Positions 24,079 to 33,514 of a stretch of 40,053 nt of DNA are shown one piece after another (the first letter of the stretch is position 1; each line of letters begins with the position of its first letter). This stretch comes from Bacteroidales bacterium (lineage in GTDB: Bacteria > Bacteroidota > Bacteroidia > Bacteroidales > P3). The stretch covers positions 1 to 40,053 of the forward strand of contig JAFVCA010000035.1 of NCBI GenBank assembly GCA_017479705.1. Reading direction: 5' to 3'. Position numbers and translations under genes: made by a program. Below the pieces are notes generated by a model. It had not been told where the DNA came from and searched no databases. It saw nothing but the letters and a program-made list of their open reading frames with translations.

Positions 24079-25962
24079 ATGAAATGGTCTTCGTTTGATG
24101 TGATTGTTGTTGGTGGCGGTCATGCGGGTGCTGAGGCATCGGCAGCAGCTGCCAATATGGGTGCAAAGACGTTGCTCATCACTATGAATATAGATACAAT
24201 CTGCCAGATGTCTTGCAATCCAGCCATGGGTGGTGTGGCCAAAGGACAGATTGTACGTGAGATTGACGCCTTGGGCGGCTATTCGGGCTTGGTGACGGAT
24301 GCGTCGATGATTCAGTTCAGGATGCTCAATCTTTCAAAAGGACCTGCCATGTGGAGTCCACGCGCACAGTGCGACAAGATGCGGTTCTCTTTGAATTGGA
24401 GACATGTCTTGGAGAATATCCCTAATCTTTCAATTTGGCAGGATGAGGTGGTTGATGTCCATATTAAGGACGGTGCAGCTTGCGGTGTTCGCACACGCAT
24501 GGGATTAGACATATCTTCCCGTGCTGTTGTGCTCACAAACGGCACTTTCCTGAATGGGACTATTTATATTGGCGAGGGCTCGTGGACTGGCGGTAGGATA
24601 GGGGAGAGGTCGGCGATGGGCTTGTCGGACAATTTGCGCAATTATGGTTTTTCCGTGGAGCGGCTGAAGACTGGAACCCCTGTCCGTATAGATGGCAGGA
24701 CTATAGACTTTGACAAGTTGATGGTGCAGCCTGGCGATGACGTGCCGCACAAGTTCTCTTTTCTTGACACGAAACCTCTCACGCAACAGCGACCCTGTTA
24801 TCTCGCCTATACAAATGAGATGACCCACGACATTCTCCGCACAGGCTTTGACCGTTCGCCTCTTTATACGGGGAGGATACAGGGACACGGGCCACGCTAC
24901 TGCCCTTCGATTGAAGACAAGATTGTCCGCTTTGCTGGTAAAGATAGACACCAGCTGTTTGTCGAGCCAGAGGGGTGGAGGACTAATTCTTATTATCTGA
25001 ATGGTTTTTCGTCCTCGCTGCCGCTCGAGGTGCAACTGGATGCTCTCCACTCAATCCAAGGGTTTGAGCATGCCCAGATTTTTAAACCGGGTTATGCAAT
25101 CGAATATGATTATTTTCCGCCCACGCAATTGAAGTATACACTGGAGACCAAACCTGTGGAGAATCTCTATTTTGCCGGTCAGATTAATGGAACTACTGGC
25201 TATGAGGAAGCAGCTTGCCAGGGACTGATGGCTGGCATCAATGCAGTACTTAAATTGAATGGGATGGCTCCGTTTGTCCTCAACCGAACACAGGCTTATA
25301 TCGGAGTGTTGATTGATGACCTTGTCACGAAAGGAGTGGATGAGCCATACAGGATGTTCACTTCAAGAGCAGAGTATAGAATTCTTTTACGCCAGGACAA
25401 TGCCGATGTCCGGCTGACCCCCCTGTCGCATGAGATTGGGTTGGCCTCGGATGAACGCATGAGGAGGGTAGGGGAGAAGACCCGTTACACTGACGAGATA
25501 GTAAAATCAGTACAGGAAATCCCCATTACGCCGAGCGAGGCTAATCCGTTGCTTGAAAGTCTTGGCACCCCTGGTTTGCAGCAGCGTGTCAAATTAGTCA
25601 ATCTTCTCTTGCGACCCGAACTCAGAGTGGAGCACCTGCTGACCATCTCCCCTCAATTGAAAGCTGTCGTCGATGGGCTGCCCGCATATTTGAAAGAGGA
25701 GGTTGTTGCTGCGGCTGAGATTTTGCTCAAATACCAACGGTATATAGAGAAAGAGAAGGATGTTGCCGATCGCATCTTGAAGTTCGAGGACATAGTCTTG
25801 CCTGTGGACTTTGATTATTTCACTCTCACCTCACTGTCCTATGAGGCACGCGAGAAGTTGAACAAAATGCAGCCACGCACCCTTGGCCAGGCATCGCGTA
25901 TTAGTGGTGTCTCCCCTGCCGACGTTGCGGTACTTTTGGTCTATATGCAGCACTCCAATTAA
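24079..25962 (+). CDS. mnmG: tRNA uridine-5-carboxymethylaminomethyl modification enzyme MnmG (GidA)
   Basis: MnmG works with MnmE to place the cmnm5 group on wobble uridine-34 of several tRNAs, including tRNA-Lys(UUU), using FAD and methylene-tetrahydrofolate. The 627-residue length is normal. The FAD-binding [12 protein letters not shown] is at about 10-21, [13 protein letters not shown] near 45-57 holds a catalytic-region Cys, [11 protein letters not shown] and [15 protein letters not shown] follow, and [18 protein letters not shown] near 370-387 is the second family signature. The C-terminal helical domain for tRNA and MnmE binding is complete. gidA genes lie close to the origin in many bacteria, which fits the origin-like signals nearby. 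Confidence 0.97.
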   Translation: MKWSSFDVIVVGGGHAGAEASAAAANMGAKTLLITMNIDTICQMSCNPAMGGVAKGQIVREIDALGGYSGLVTDASMIQFRMLNLSKGPAMWSPRAQCDKMRFSLNWRHVLENIPNLSIWQDEVVDVHIKDGAACGVRTRMGLDISSRAVVLTNGTFLNGTIYIGEGSWTGGRIGERSAMGLSDNLRNYGFSVERLKTGTPVRIDGRTIDFDKLMVQPGDDVPHKFSFLDTKPLTQQRPCYLAYTNEMTHDILRTGFDRSPLYTGRIQGHGPRYCPSIEDKIVRFAGKDRHQLFVEPEGWRTNSYYLNGFSSSLPLEVQLDALHSIQGFEHAQIFKPGYAIEYDYFPPTQLKYTLETKPVENLYFAGQINGTTGYEEAACQGLMAGINAVLKLNGMAPFVLNRTQAYIGVLIDDLVTKGVDEPYRMFTSRAEYRILLRQDNADVRLTPLSHEIGLASDERMRRVGEKTRYTDEIVKSVQEIPITPSEANPLLESLGTPGLQQRVKLVNLLLRPELRVEHLLTISPQLKAVVDGLPAYLKEEVVAAAEILLKYQRYIEKEKDVADRILKFEDIVLPVDFDYFTLTSLSYEAREKLNKMQPRTLGQASRISGVSPADVAVLLVYMQHSN

Positions 25963-25967
25963 TGTTC

Positions 25968-25983
25968 CGTTTCACGAGAAACC
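25968..25983. other. Degenerate parS-like sequence downstream of mnmG
   Basis: CGTTTCACGAGAAACC matches parS at 13 of 16 positions, starting 6 bp after the mnmG stop. Including flanks (GTTCCGTT...GAAAC) it matches the upstream sequence near 24014-24031 at 16 of 19 positions. It may be a weak or decayed ParB site. Confidence 0.35.
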
Positions 25984-26073
25984 CCAAAGGTAAATATCAT
26001 GCTCTATGATGTTTATAGGTTCCATTTCGTTCCTCTATCCGCTGTCTGTAGTGTCATGGGGATTGTGTCCTGA

Positions 26074-26715
26074 TTATGTCCAGATGGGTTGTCTTTCGGG
26101 CAGCTTCAGCAGGTAGGGGCGTGCTTCTGGCCCAAGATTGAACAGCAAATCGATTGCGCTGAGGTTAGGCTTGAATCCATACCGGCTGTCGAATACTTGG
26201 CTGTAAGGAGGAAATTCTTCTCCGCAATGCTGTTTCTTCGTGGTAAGGCTTATCCTGAAATCCCAAGAGTTCTCATTATAAGGGGTGAACTTTTCGCTAT
26301 AGTCGACCTGACAGACTATTTTCATTTTTTGCAGAAGGAAGTTCAATATTTCGTTGTTCAGCTCAAGCAGCCTGTCATGTTTTGCCATGATTGCATGCTC
26401 CAGTTCGTCCTTATAATAGAGGAAGTAGGGTGCCGCGCTGTAGGCCGATTCAATGGCTCGCCAGTGCCGTACATTCCAAGGCTCGTTGTAGCTAATGGTG
26501 ATTTCCTCCGTGCGGGTATGGTTGCCGTTAGGTCTTGAAACCGGTACATTCAGCATCAGCGTCCCATTCCCCGTGACTATTTCGGCCCGGTTGCGGAAGG
26601 TCTGTTTAGGAAACGTCTCGTGTTGTTCTATCACCACGTGGTTGTGCGAGGCCATAACAGCCATATAGCGTACCGATGGCAGGTATGCTGTCGAGAGTAG
26701 GGGAGGGGTCTCCAT
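26074..26715 (-). CDS. WbqC family protein
   Basis: The 213-residue soluble protein fits the WbqC-like family: STAYLPSVRYMAVMASHNHV at about 8-27, QTFRNRAEIVTGNGTLMLNVPV near 38-59, then WRAIESAYSAAPYFLYYKDEL near 84-104, and the ending FNLGPEARPYLLKL. Family members sit in O-antigen or lipoprotein-related loci and are suspected to act on nucleotide-activated substrates, but no reaction is firmly known to me. It follows the 136-residue unknown gene by 3 bp and is surely in the same operon; it converges on mnmG. Confidence 0.85.
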   Translation of the reverse strand: METPPLLSTAYLPSVRYMAVMASHNHVVIEQHETFPKQTFRNRAEIVTGNGTLMLNVPVSRPNGNHTRTEEITISYNEPWNVRHWRAIESAYSAAPYFLYYKDELEHAIMAKHDRLLELNNEILNFLLQKMKIVCQVDYSEKFTPYNENSWDFRISLTTKKQHCGEEFPPYSQVFDSRYGFKPNLSAIDLLFNLGPEARPYLLKLPERQPIWT

Positions 26716-26718
26716 TGT

Positions 26719-27129
26719 CTATTTTCCTATAATGGCCGAAATCAATTCGTCGTCTTCAAAGTAGAAATCGATGTTCCCTTCACCGAATGTGACACGCCGT
26801 TCGCCCCAATCCTCGTTGTCCACATCCTGTTCAAAGTACTGATTGTCAACCATCAGTTTTACAATCTCCTTCTCTCCCATATCGAATATTCTCTTGCCGA
26901 ACAGGGTTGTCTTTTCGTCAACAATGTCGATGCACGTCAGGGTAGGGCTGTCTCCTTCGAAAAAGAGTGTCATTTTATCTGTATAGCGGAGCACCGTTGT
27001 TGTTTCGTCTCCGGCACTTTCTATTGTTTCCACCTCGCTGGGTTCACCCAGTATGGCCACTACTTCTTCTACGGGCATATCGAATTTTATATCCCCGAAA
27101 CCTTGCTTTATTTGTATCTCTGAGTTCAT
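26719..27129 (-). CDS. Small acidic protein of unknown function
   Basis: The 136-residue product is strongly acidic and has no signal peptide or membrane segment. It opens IKQGFGDIKFDMPVEEVVAI followed by LGEPSEVE, a pattern seen in small beta-rich proteins of the SmpA/BamE-like kind ('G.....G.s...v...lG.P'), and ends DFYFEDDELISAIIGK. Such likeness is only at the level of a short motif. A good promoter is present at 27153-27184, and the WbqC gene follows after 3 bp, so the two are co-expressed. I do not assign a function. Confidence 0.75.
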   Translation of the reverse strand: MNSEIQIKQGFGDIKFDMPVEEVVAILGEPSEVETIESAGDETTTVLRYTDKMTLFFEGDSPTLTCIDIVDEKTTLFGKRIFDMGEKEIVKLMVDNQYFEQDVDNEDWGERRVTFGEGNIDFYFEDDELISAIIGK

Positions 27130-27152
27130 ATTTTTTCCTATTTTTGAGAAAA

Positions 27153-27184
27153 CAAAGTTACGAATTATTTATTGATTGGCCAAA
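27153..27184 (-). promoter_or_regulatory. Promoter of the small acidic gene and WbqC
   Basis: On the minus strand TTTG (27181-27184) is followed after 20 bp by TAACTTTG (27153-27160). The start codon is 24 bp further on. Confidence 0.7.
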
Positions 27185-27274
27185 TATTTTATTCTTAAAA
27201 AAAATATTCTCCCTCATATTGGTCTGTATTGCAGCATATTGTATTTTTATTTCATTCGGGGAAAGCAAAAACTT

Positions 27275-27305
27275 TTTGTAGAAAGAGAAAAAAGTTGTAC
27301 TTTTG
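27275..27305 (+). promoter_or_regulatory. Promoter of the tRNA-Lys pair
   Basis: TTTG (27275-27278), a 19-bp spacer and TACTTTTG (27298-27305) match the Bacteroidota sigma-factor consensus closely. The first tRNA base is 19 bp after the -7 element. Confidence 0.8.
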
Positions 27306-27323
27306 CAAACTCAAAAATGAGGC

Positions 27324-27396
27324 GACTAAGTAGCTCAGCAGGTAGAGCACATCCCTTTTAAGGATGGGGTCCTGGGTTCGAATCCCAGCTTAGTCA
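27324..27396 (+). tRNA. tRNA-Lys (anticodon TTT), copy 1
   Basis: The 73-nt cloverleaf is complete: acceptor GACTAAG/CTTAGTC, D arm GCTC/GAGC, anticodon arm CATCC/GGATG with loop CTTTTAA (anticodon TTT), a 5-nt variable loop, and T arm CTGGG/CCCAG with loop TTCGAAT. The discriminator base is A, and CCA is not encoded. Its wobble U34 would be a substrate of MnmG, encoded 1.4 kb away. Confidence 0.97.
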
Positions 27397-27413
27397 CATT
27401 TTTTTCATGGCCA

Positions 27414-27486
27414 GACTAAGTAGCTCAGCAGGTAGAGCACATCCCTTTTAAGGATGGGGTCCTGGGTTCGAATCCCAGCTTAGTCA
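27414..27486 (+). tRNA. tRNA-Lys (anticodon TTT), copy 2
   Basis: This copy is identical to the first over all 73 nt and is offset by exactly 90 bp; the 17-bp spacer contains a T-run. Both copies share one promoter upstream and one terminator downstream. Confidence 0.97.
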
Positions 27487-27493
27487 CAAGAAC

Positions 27494-27524
27494 AACACCG
27501 GAGCCCCATTTCCGGTGTTTTTTT
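27494..27524 (+). terminator. Intrinsic terminator after the tRNA pair
   Basis: AACACCGGA and TCCGGTGTT form a 9-bp stem around GCCCCATT and are followed by a run of seven Ts. It overlaps the possible TTG start of the next gene, which argues for that gene's ATG at 27538. Confidence 0.9.
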
Positions 27525-27537
27525 GAATGATTTGCAC

Positions 27538-29388
27538 ATGACAGCGGTCCTGGATCATAAGCGGTGGTTGGTGTGGCTGGCCTTTATGCTCTGTTTTCTC
27601 CCACTTTGCCGTGCGCAGCAAACACAAGAGCAGTTGGCCGCGCATTACTATTCCAGTGGCCAGTTCGAACAGGCTGCCGAGAGTTATGAGGCTCTCTACG
27701 CCCGTGCCCCCAACAAGTTTTATTACCAGATGCTTTTCCGCTCCTATCTTGAGCTGAAAGAGTACAAAGAAGCTATCCGTTTGGCCGAGAAACGCATCAA
27801 ACAGTACCCCAACGACCTTTATCTTTATGTCGACATGGGCAGGGCTTACGAGTTGCGTGGCGACCGTCGCAAAGCCAATAAGACTTACGACTCCGCCGTT
27901 CAAAAGATAGGTTTTGATACCAAGCAGATCAGCGAGTTGACACAAGCCTTCGAGACAGCTGGCCATCCCGAGCACGCCATCCAAGTCTACCTTCTGGCGC
28001 GCAAAAAGATGCGCAATGATTTAGCCTATGTCAGCGAGCTCGCCACCCTCTACCAGCATGTCGGCAACTACGAGGCCATGATGCAGGAATACTTCGACCT
28101 CCTTGACAAGTCTCCCAACATGCTGGGCTCCATCCAGATTTCCCTACAGCGCGTCCTCAACGAGACCGCCAATCCCAAGCTTGTCGACGGCCTCCGCTCC
28201 ACCCTCGTCCAGCGCGTCCAGCAGTCGCCGGACAACAAGTCCTACATCGAAATGATGCTTTGGTTCTCTCTGCAGCAGAAGGACTTCCAGTTCGCTCTTG
28301 TACAAGCCAAGGCCGTCGATGCCCGTTTCCCCGACATGGGTGGCGAACCCCTCATGCGCGTAGCCTCCATAGCCCGTTCCAACCAGGCCTACGATGTGGC
28401 CCAGGAGTGCTACCGTCTCGTCGCGCAGAAAGGCTCTGACAGCCCCAATTACTTCCCCGCAAGGGTAGGGGGCCTCGAAGTGGCTTTTGAGCGCTTAAAT
28501 CGCAATTTCCCCATCGAAAACAAGCTCCTCACCCAGCTCCTTCACGACTACCAGTCGGCCCTCGACGAGTTAGGTAAAAACCTCCGCACCGTCCAGCTCA
28601 TGCGCAACTACGCCGACCTCCTTGCCTACTATGCCGACAGCGTTCAGCCCGCTGCCGACCTCCTCTACGACGTCCTCGACCTCCCCAAGCTCCCTGCCAA
28701 GGAGCGCGACGAGACCAAGCTCGCCCTGGCCGACCTCCTCCTCTTTGTGGGCGAGGTGTGGGACGCCTCCCTCCTCTACATGCAGGTCGAAAAGGCCAAC
28801 AAAAACGACGTCCTCGGCTCCCTTGCCAAGTTCAAGAACGCCAAACTATCCTACTACAATAACGACTTCCTCTGGGCCAAAACCCAGCTCAATGTCCTCC
28901 GTGCCTCCACCTCCAAGCTCATTGCCAACGACGCCATGGAACTCTCCCTCCTCATCAGCGACAACATGGAGGAAGACAGCACCTTCGACATGCTTTCACG
29001 CTATGCCGCTGCCGACCTTCTGCTCTACCGCAACCTCCTCGACTCCGCTTGGGATGCCTTCGACGACATTGCCCACAGCACCCTCTCTCATCCCCTTTTC
29101 GACGAGGTCCTCTACCAGAAAGCCCGCATTCGCATCCGCCAGCAGCGCTATGCCGATGCCGACACCCTTCTCCAGCAACTCATTGATTTCTACCCCAACG
29201 ACCTCTTGGCCGACGACGCTCTCCTCCTCCTTGCCCAGCTCAACGAGGAGCGTCTCTCCAACCCCCTGCGTGCCCGCTCCTGCTATGAGAAGTTGATTCT
29301 CGACTATCCCTCCAGCCTCTATGTCGACCAAGCCCGCAAACGCTACCGCGCCCTCTCCGATGCCCTCCCTTCCGCTTCCATTCAGTGA
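27538..29388 (+). CDS. Secreted or periplasmic TPR-repeat protein
   Basis: From the ATG at 27538 the protein has 616 residues. It opens with a signal peptide (WLVWLAFMLCFLPLCRAQQ). Tetratricopeptide repeats follow at once: EQLAAHYYSSGQFEQAAESYEALYARAPN at about 31-59, then FRSYLELKEYKEAIRLAEKRIKQYPN, GRAYELRGDRRKANKTYDSA, and more to the C-terminus, where ARIRIRQQRYADADTLLQQLIDFYPNDLLADDA resembles repeats in BamD/YbgF-like proteins. No catalytic domain is present, so it is probably a binding scaffold in the periplasm. The coding strand is strongly biased to C-ending codons. Several T9SS-bearing Bacteroidota have such TPR proteins, but no specific name is justified. Confidence 0.85.
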   Translation: MTAVLDHKRWLVWLAFMLCFLPLCRAQQTQEQLAAHYYSSGQFEQAAESYEALYARAPNKFYYQMLFRSYLELKEYKEAIRLAEKRIKQYPNDLYLYVDMGRAYELRGDRRKANKTYDSAVQKIGFDTKQISELTQAFETAGHPEHAIQVYLLARKKMRNDLAYVSELATLYQHVGNYEAMMQEYFDLLDKSPNMLGSIQISLQRVLNETANPKLVDGLRSTLVQRVQQSPDNKSYIEMMLWFSLQQKDFQFALVQAKAVDARFPDMGGEPLMRVASIARSNQAYDVAQECYRLVAQKGSDSPNYFPARVGGLEVAFERLNRNFPIENKLLTQLLHDYQSALDELGKNLRTVQLMRNYADLLAYYADSVQPAADLLYDVLDLPKLPAKERDETKLALADLLLFVGEVWDASLLYMQVEKANKNDVLGSLAKFKNAKLSYYNNDFLWAKTQLNVLRASTSKLIANDAMELSLLISDNMEEDSTFDMLSRYAAADLLLYRNLLDSAWDAFDDIAHSTLSHPLFDEVLYQKARIRIRQQRYADADTLLQQLIDFYPNDLLADDALLLLAQLNEERLSNPLRARSCYEKLILDYPSSLYVDQARKRYRALSDALPSASIQ

Positions 29389-29459
29389 CCCGGCTTCTCC
29401 CCATGCCATTCATTATTACCAAACAAATGTAATCCTTTGATAGTTAAAAAACAAGCCTT

Positions 29460-32400
29460 ATGAAGCCCTTACAGCATGTCGCATTCCTGTTCGTGACGGT
29501 CTTCCTCGGTCTCGTGCCATGCCATGCCCAGGACACTGTTCTCTTCGACAATGCCTTCACTGTCAATGTGGACGGAGTTACCAGTTCTTCGGGCTATATT
29601 TTCGACGACGGAGGCCCTACGGCAAACTATTCCAACAATTTTGCCGGAATGGTTATTATTACAGCTCGTTTAGGCGACACCATCGAGCTCACTGGCACTT
29701 ACACCACCGAGCGCATGTCCGACTACCTCTACGTCTACAACGGCTCTGGCCGCACAGGCACCACCCTGGGCACCTATAGTGGCTCCGGAAACCTCCATTG
29801 CATCTCCGTCACCAGTGTCATGACCCTCTATTTCACCTCCAACGCCCTGATCAACCGCTCTGGTTTCGAACTCCTCTACACCGTCCATCCTTCCGCTTGC
29901 AACAACTTCATTGCCAACTTCTCCTACACTGACATCTCTGCCTCCGATATCAACCTCGTCTGGCTTGCCAACAATGCCAACGACACCTTCCAAGTCTCCT
30001 ACGGCACCACCTCCACCACCGTTGTAGGCTCTTCCTGCCGCATCTCAAGTCTTAGCCCCAGGACCAACTACACCTTCCACCTCTCCTCCCTTTCCGACAC
30101 CGGCTCTACCGGCTGTCTGCGTACCCTCAACGTCCAGACTCCCTGTGTCACGGCATACATCCATGGTGCCCATCCTATTTGCCGTGAGGACACCATTCTC
30201 CTCACTGCCGACAGTGCCGGCTCCTACCTCTGGTCTACCGGCGACACCACGCGCTCCATTCTCGTCACCCAACCTGGCGACTACTCCCTTGTGGTCAGCT
30301 CTTCAGGTGGCTGTTCCGATACCGACCATGTCCGAATCCCCCAACGCACCGTGGGCATCGACATCTCCATCCCTCATTCTCTTTGTCCCGGCGACTCGAC
30401 ACTTGTTTCCGTGGGCCTCTCCGCATTTGCCAATATCCATGTCAACATGGGGCAGAATATCCTATCCGAGGCCAACCGCATCTTCCTCCCCGACGGCGTT
30501 TCATGCAGCCCCTACGGCTGCTCCTACCGCTCCGAACTGGCTTTCTCCGACTTCGACAATAACGCCCAAATCACCGGCGTCAACGACATCCGCTACGTCA
30601 TGCTCAACCTGGAGCATACCTACGCCGGCGACCTCTACATCAACATCACCTGCCCCAATGGCCAATCTGCCGACCTCCTGCGCTATGGCGGCTCTGGCCA
30701 CTCGCAGTGCAATAGCTCCATAGCCTCCTCCAGCAGGGGGTGGCAAAACGGCATAAATGCCAATCCCAGCACCAACTTCGGTCAGCCCAACTCCGGCGAG
30801 TCTTCCAACGCTTGCGACTCCACTGCCGTCGGCAACAGTCCGGGTATAGGCTGGCGCTATTGTTGGTCCAATGCCACCGATGCGGGCTACTCCTATGCCT
30901 CTGGCGACGGCCTCATTTATCGGGCTTCCAATGTCCATTCCAGCGCTTTCGACTCCTCCAACGTCCTCTTGGGCACCCATTTCTATCGCCCGGACCAGTC
31001 CCTTGCCTCCCTCATTGGCTGCCCCATGAACGGCACTTGGTACATCGAGGTCATCGACGGCTGGAGTGGCGACAACGGCTACATCTTCGGCTGGACCCTT
31101 GCCCTCAACCCCGAGCGCCTTTCCCACAATGATTATGTGCCCTCCGTTTCCTATGCCGACCTCCTCGGCCCTTGGGTCGACCGCCACTCGGACACCACCT
31201 TCTCAATCCATGCCCCGGACTCCCTCGTTGCCGACACCACCGTCACCTACACCGTCCACATCTACGACAGCAGCGGCTGCCGGTTCGACACCTCTTTCTC
31301 CATCCTCTTCCGTGCACTCTCCGTGGGTGATACCTTCGCCGTTGCTTGCGACAGCTTCCTTTGGCGTGGCAACACCTACTACCAATCCACCACCGACACG
31401 CTCGCTTCCCTTTTCAGCAATGCCGCGGGCTGCGACAGCTCTCTTGCCCTCACCCTCACCCTCCTGCAATCCACTCGTGTTCAGTTCTTCGACACCTGTA
31501 CCGAGGCCATGCTCCCGCGCACGTTCCACGATTCTGTCTTCTACACCGACACCGCCGATGTCCTCTTCACCGTCCCCATTGCCGACGGCTGCGACAGCAT
31601 GATACTCTACAGTCTCCACGTCCTCCGCAATGTCTACACCAATGTCGACACTTCCCTCTGTGCCGACCAGTTGCCCATCACCTGGCACGGCCATCTCTTC
31701 ACCGATGGCGGTTCATACACCGCAACCCTCTCCTGTCGCAACGGGGCCGACAGCATTGTCACCTACACCCTCCACACCAACCCTGTCTACACCCTTCAGG
31801 TTGCCGACACCATCTGCCAGGGCTCCTCACTCCTTTTTGGCGGCCAGTCCCTCTCTCTGCCCGGCAAGTATACCGACTCTCTCCTCACCACCGCCCTGTG
31901 CGACAGCGTTGTCCACCTCCAGCTTGCACTCCTCGACACCATCCACATCGAGCTCCTGCATGAATCCCGCTGCCAGCCGCCTGCCCATCTCGTCTCCTGC
32001 AACACCTCTCCCTCATGGCGCTATCAGTGGACCGCCGACCCCAGTGACCCCGATTTGCTCCCGCAGCAGCGCGCTGACCATATCACCGTCAGCCCCGTCA
32101 CCCCAACCACCTATTATCTTGTTGTCAGCCATAGCAATACCGACTTCTGCTCTGCCACCGACTCCATCTTCCTCAGTCCCATTACACCCATCCATGTCGA
32201 CTGGGACATCAACATCAATGGCCAGCAGTTGGAAATCATCAACACCAGCACCGGCTACACCTCGCAGAGCTGGTATGTCAACGGTCAGCTTTCGGACAAC
32301 CATTCATCACGTTTTCTCTATTCAGGCGGCGACGAGACCGACTCCATCCGCGTCACCCTCGTCCTTTCCAACGACTTCTGTTCCGACTCCATCTCCAAAA

Positions 32401-32693
32401 CCATTGTCCTCGTCCATTCTGCCATCTATTTCCCCAATGTCTTCACCCCCGGTGCTATGGACAACAACCGCTTTGCAGCCATCGGCAGTGGCATTCTCGA
32501 ATATGAGATATGGATTTTCGACCGTCGCGGTGTCAAGGTCTACCATGGCACCGACATCAACAACGGTTGGGACGGCACCTGCAATGGGCGCCCCTGCCAG
32601 CAAGCCGCCTATACCTATTTCTGCCGCTATCGCGACCACAATTCCGCCCAGGGCTACCAAACGGCCAAGGGAACCATCCTTCTACTCAGATAA
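29460..32693 (+). CDS. Large secreted CUB / P-domain protein with T9SS type B C-terminal domain
   Basis: The 1077-residue product has a signal peptide (HVAFLFVTVFLGLVPCHAQ), then a CUB-like domain at about 28-140 (GYIFDDGGPTANYSNNFAG, YLYVYNGSGRTGTTLGTYSG). An FN3-like and an Ig-like unit follow (about 150-290). A proprotein-convertase P-domain spans about 310-555 (VMLNLEHTYAGDLYINITCP, GTWYIEVIDGWSGDNGYIFG) with no protease domain beside it. Four repeats of about 45 residues with paired Cys and 'CDS' motifs lie at about 620-820. The last 90 residues, with YFPNVFTPGAMDNNRF, VYHGTDINNGWDGT and ending GTILLLR, form a gliding-motility-type T9SS export domain. A surface adhesin or carbohydrate/protein binder is plausible. 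Confidence 0.88.
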   Translation: MKPLQHVAFLFVTVFLGLVPCHAQDTVLFDNAFTVNVDGVTSSSGYIFDDGGPTANYSNNFAGMVIITARLGDTIELTGTYTTERMSDYLYVYNGSGRTGTTLGTYSGSGNLHCISVTSVMTLYFTSNALINRSGFELLYTVHPSACNNFIANFSYTDISASDINLVWLANNANDTFQVSYGTTSTTVVGSSCRISSLSPRTNYTFHLSSLSDTGSTGCLRTLNVQTPCVTAYIHGAHPICREDTILLTADSAGSYLWSTGDTTRSILVTQPGDYSLVVSSSGGCSDTDHVRIPQRTVGIDISIPHSLCPGDSTLVSVGLSAFANIHVNMGQNILSEANRIFLPDGVSCSPYGCSYRSELAFSDFDNNAQITGVNDIRYVMLNLEHTYAGDLYINITCPNGQSADLLRYGGSGHSQCNSSIASSSRGWQNGINANPSTNFGQPNSGESSNACDSTAVGNSPGIGWRYCWSNATDAGYSYASGDGLIYRASNVHSSAFDSSNVLLGTHFYRPDQSLASLIGCPMNGTWYIEVIDGWSGDNGYIFGWTLALNPERLSHNDYVPSVSYADLLGPWVDRHSDTTFSIHAPDSLVADTTVTYTVHIYDSSGCRFDTSFSILFRALSVGDTFAVACDSFLWRGNTYYQSTTDTLASLFSNAAGCDSSLALTLTLLQSTRVQFFDTCTEAMLPRTFHDSVFYTDTADVLFTVPIADGCDSMILYSLHVLRNVYTNVDTSLCADQLPITWHGHLFTDGGSYTATLSCRNGADSIVTYTLHTNPVYTLQVADTICQGSSLLFGGQSLSLPGKYTDSLLTTALCDSVVHLQLALLDTIHIELLHESRCQPPAHLVSCNTSPSWRYQWTADPSDPDLLPQQRADHITVSPVTPTTYYLVVSHSNTDFCSATDSIFLSPITPIHVDWDININGQQLEIINTSTGYTSQSWYVNGQLSDNHSSRFLYSGGDETDSIRVTLVLSNDFCSDSISKTIVLVHSAIYFPNVFTPGAMDNNRFAAIGSGILEYEIWIFDRRGVKVYHGTDINNGWDGTCNGRPCQQAAYTYFCRYRDHNSAQGYQTAKGTILLLR

Positions 32694-32694
32694 C

Positions 32695-33510
32695 ATGTTG
32701 GAAACCATGAATCCTCACTCCTCACGTCCCACCCCACGTCCCGCCTCTTCCGAGGGCAATGTCAGAGCCAAGAAAGCCCTCGGCCAGCACTTCCTCAAGG
32801 ACGAGGCCATCGCACGCCAAATTGCCGACTCCCTCACCGGCCTCACGCCCCATGTCTTGGAAATAGGTCCCGGCATGGGTGTCCTCACCAAGTATCTCTA
32901 CAACCGTGAGGGCATTGACTTCCACGCCATTGAGATTGATAGCGAGTCTGTCCGCTACCTCCATGACCACTATCCCCAACTCCACGTCATCGAGGGCGAT
33001 TTCCTGGCCCTCGACCCCGCCACGCTCTTCTCGCAGCCCTTTGCCGTCATCGGCAACTTCCCCTACAACATCTCCTCGCAAATCCTGTTCAAGGTCTTCG
33101 ACAATCGCAACCGTGTCCCCGAAGTGGTGGGCATGTTCCAGAAGGAGGTGGCCGAGCGCGTTGCCGCCAAGCCCGGCAGCAAAACCTACGGCATTCTGAG
33201 TGTCTTGCTTTCAGCCTTCTACGACATCGAATACCTCTTCACCGTCCATGAGCACGTCTTCAATCCCCCGCCCAAGGTCAAATCCGCCGTCATCCGGCTG
33301 CGGCGCAACGGCGTAACCTCCTTGGAATGTGACGAGGAACTCTTTGTCAAGGTGGTCAAGATTGGCTTCAACCAGCGGCGCAAAACCCTCCGCAATGCCC
33401 TGCGGCAGCTCGACCGCCCCCTCGACGCTGTGCCGGAGCAGTTTCTCTCCCTCCGCGCCGAGCAGCTCTCCGTCAGTGACTTTATAACTTTAACGAAATC
33501 ATTATCCTAA
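32695..33510 (+). CDS. rsmA: 16S rRNA (adenine1518-N6/adenine1519-N6) dimethyltransferase
   Basis: RsmA (KsgA) dimethylates two adenines near the 3' end of 16S rRNA using S-adenosylmethionine. The 271-residue protein has KKALGQHFLKD at about 26-36, the SAM motif LEIGPGMGVLT near 55-65, the acidic IEIDS, and the catalytic NFPYNISSQI at about 121-130. The ATG at 32695 begins 1 bp after the stop of the T9SS gene; the ATG at 32707 is an alternative. Loss of this enzyme gives kasugamycin resistance in other bacteria. The same open frame runs far upstream inside the T9SS gene, but the protein family begins only here. Confidence 0.96.
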   Translation: MLETMNPHSSRPTPRPASSEGNVRAKKALGQHFLKDEAIARQIADSLTGLTPHVLEIGPGMGVLTKYLYNREGIDFHAIEIDSESVRYLHDHYPQLHVIEGDFLALDPATLFSQPFAVIGNFPYNISSQILFKVFDNRNRVPEVVGMFQKEVAERVAAKPGSKTYGILSVLLSAFYDIEYLFTVHEHVFNPPPKVKSAVIRLRRNGVTSLECDEELFVKVVKIGFNQRRKTLRNALRQLDRPLDAVPEQFLSLRAEQLSVSDFITLTKSLS

Positions 33511-33514
33511 CGCC

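Noticed and set aside
31630-33510. Open frame that would fuse a Ser/Thr/Pro-rich region to RsmA
   Set aside because: The upstream part overlaps the T9SS gene in another frame and is low-complexity sequence created by C-rich codons; the RsmA family begins at about 32695.
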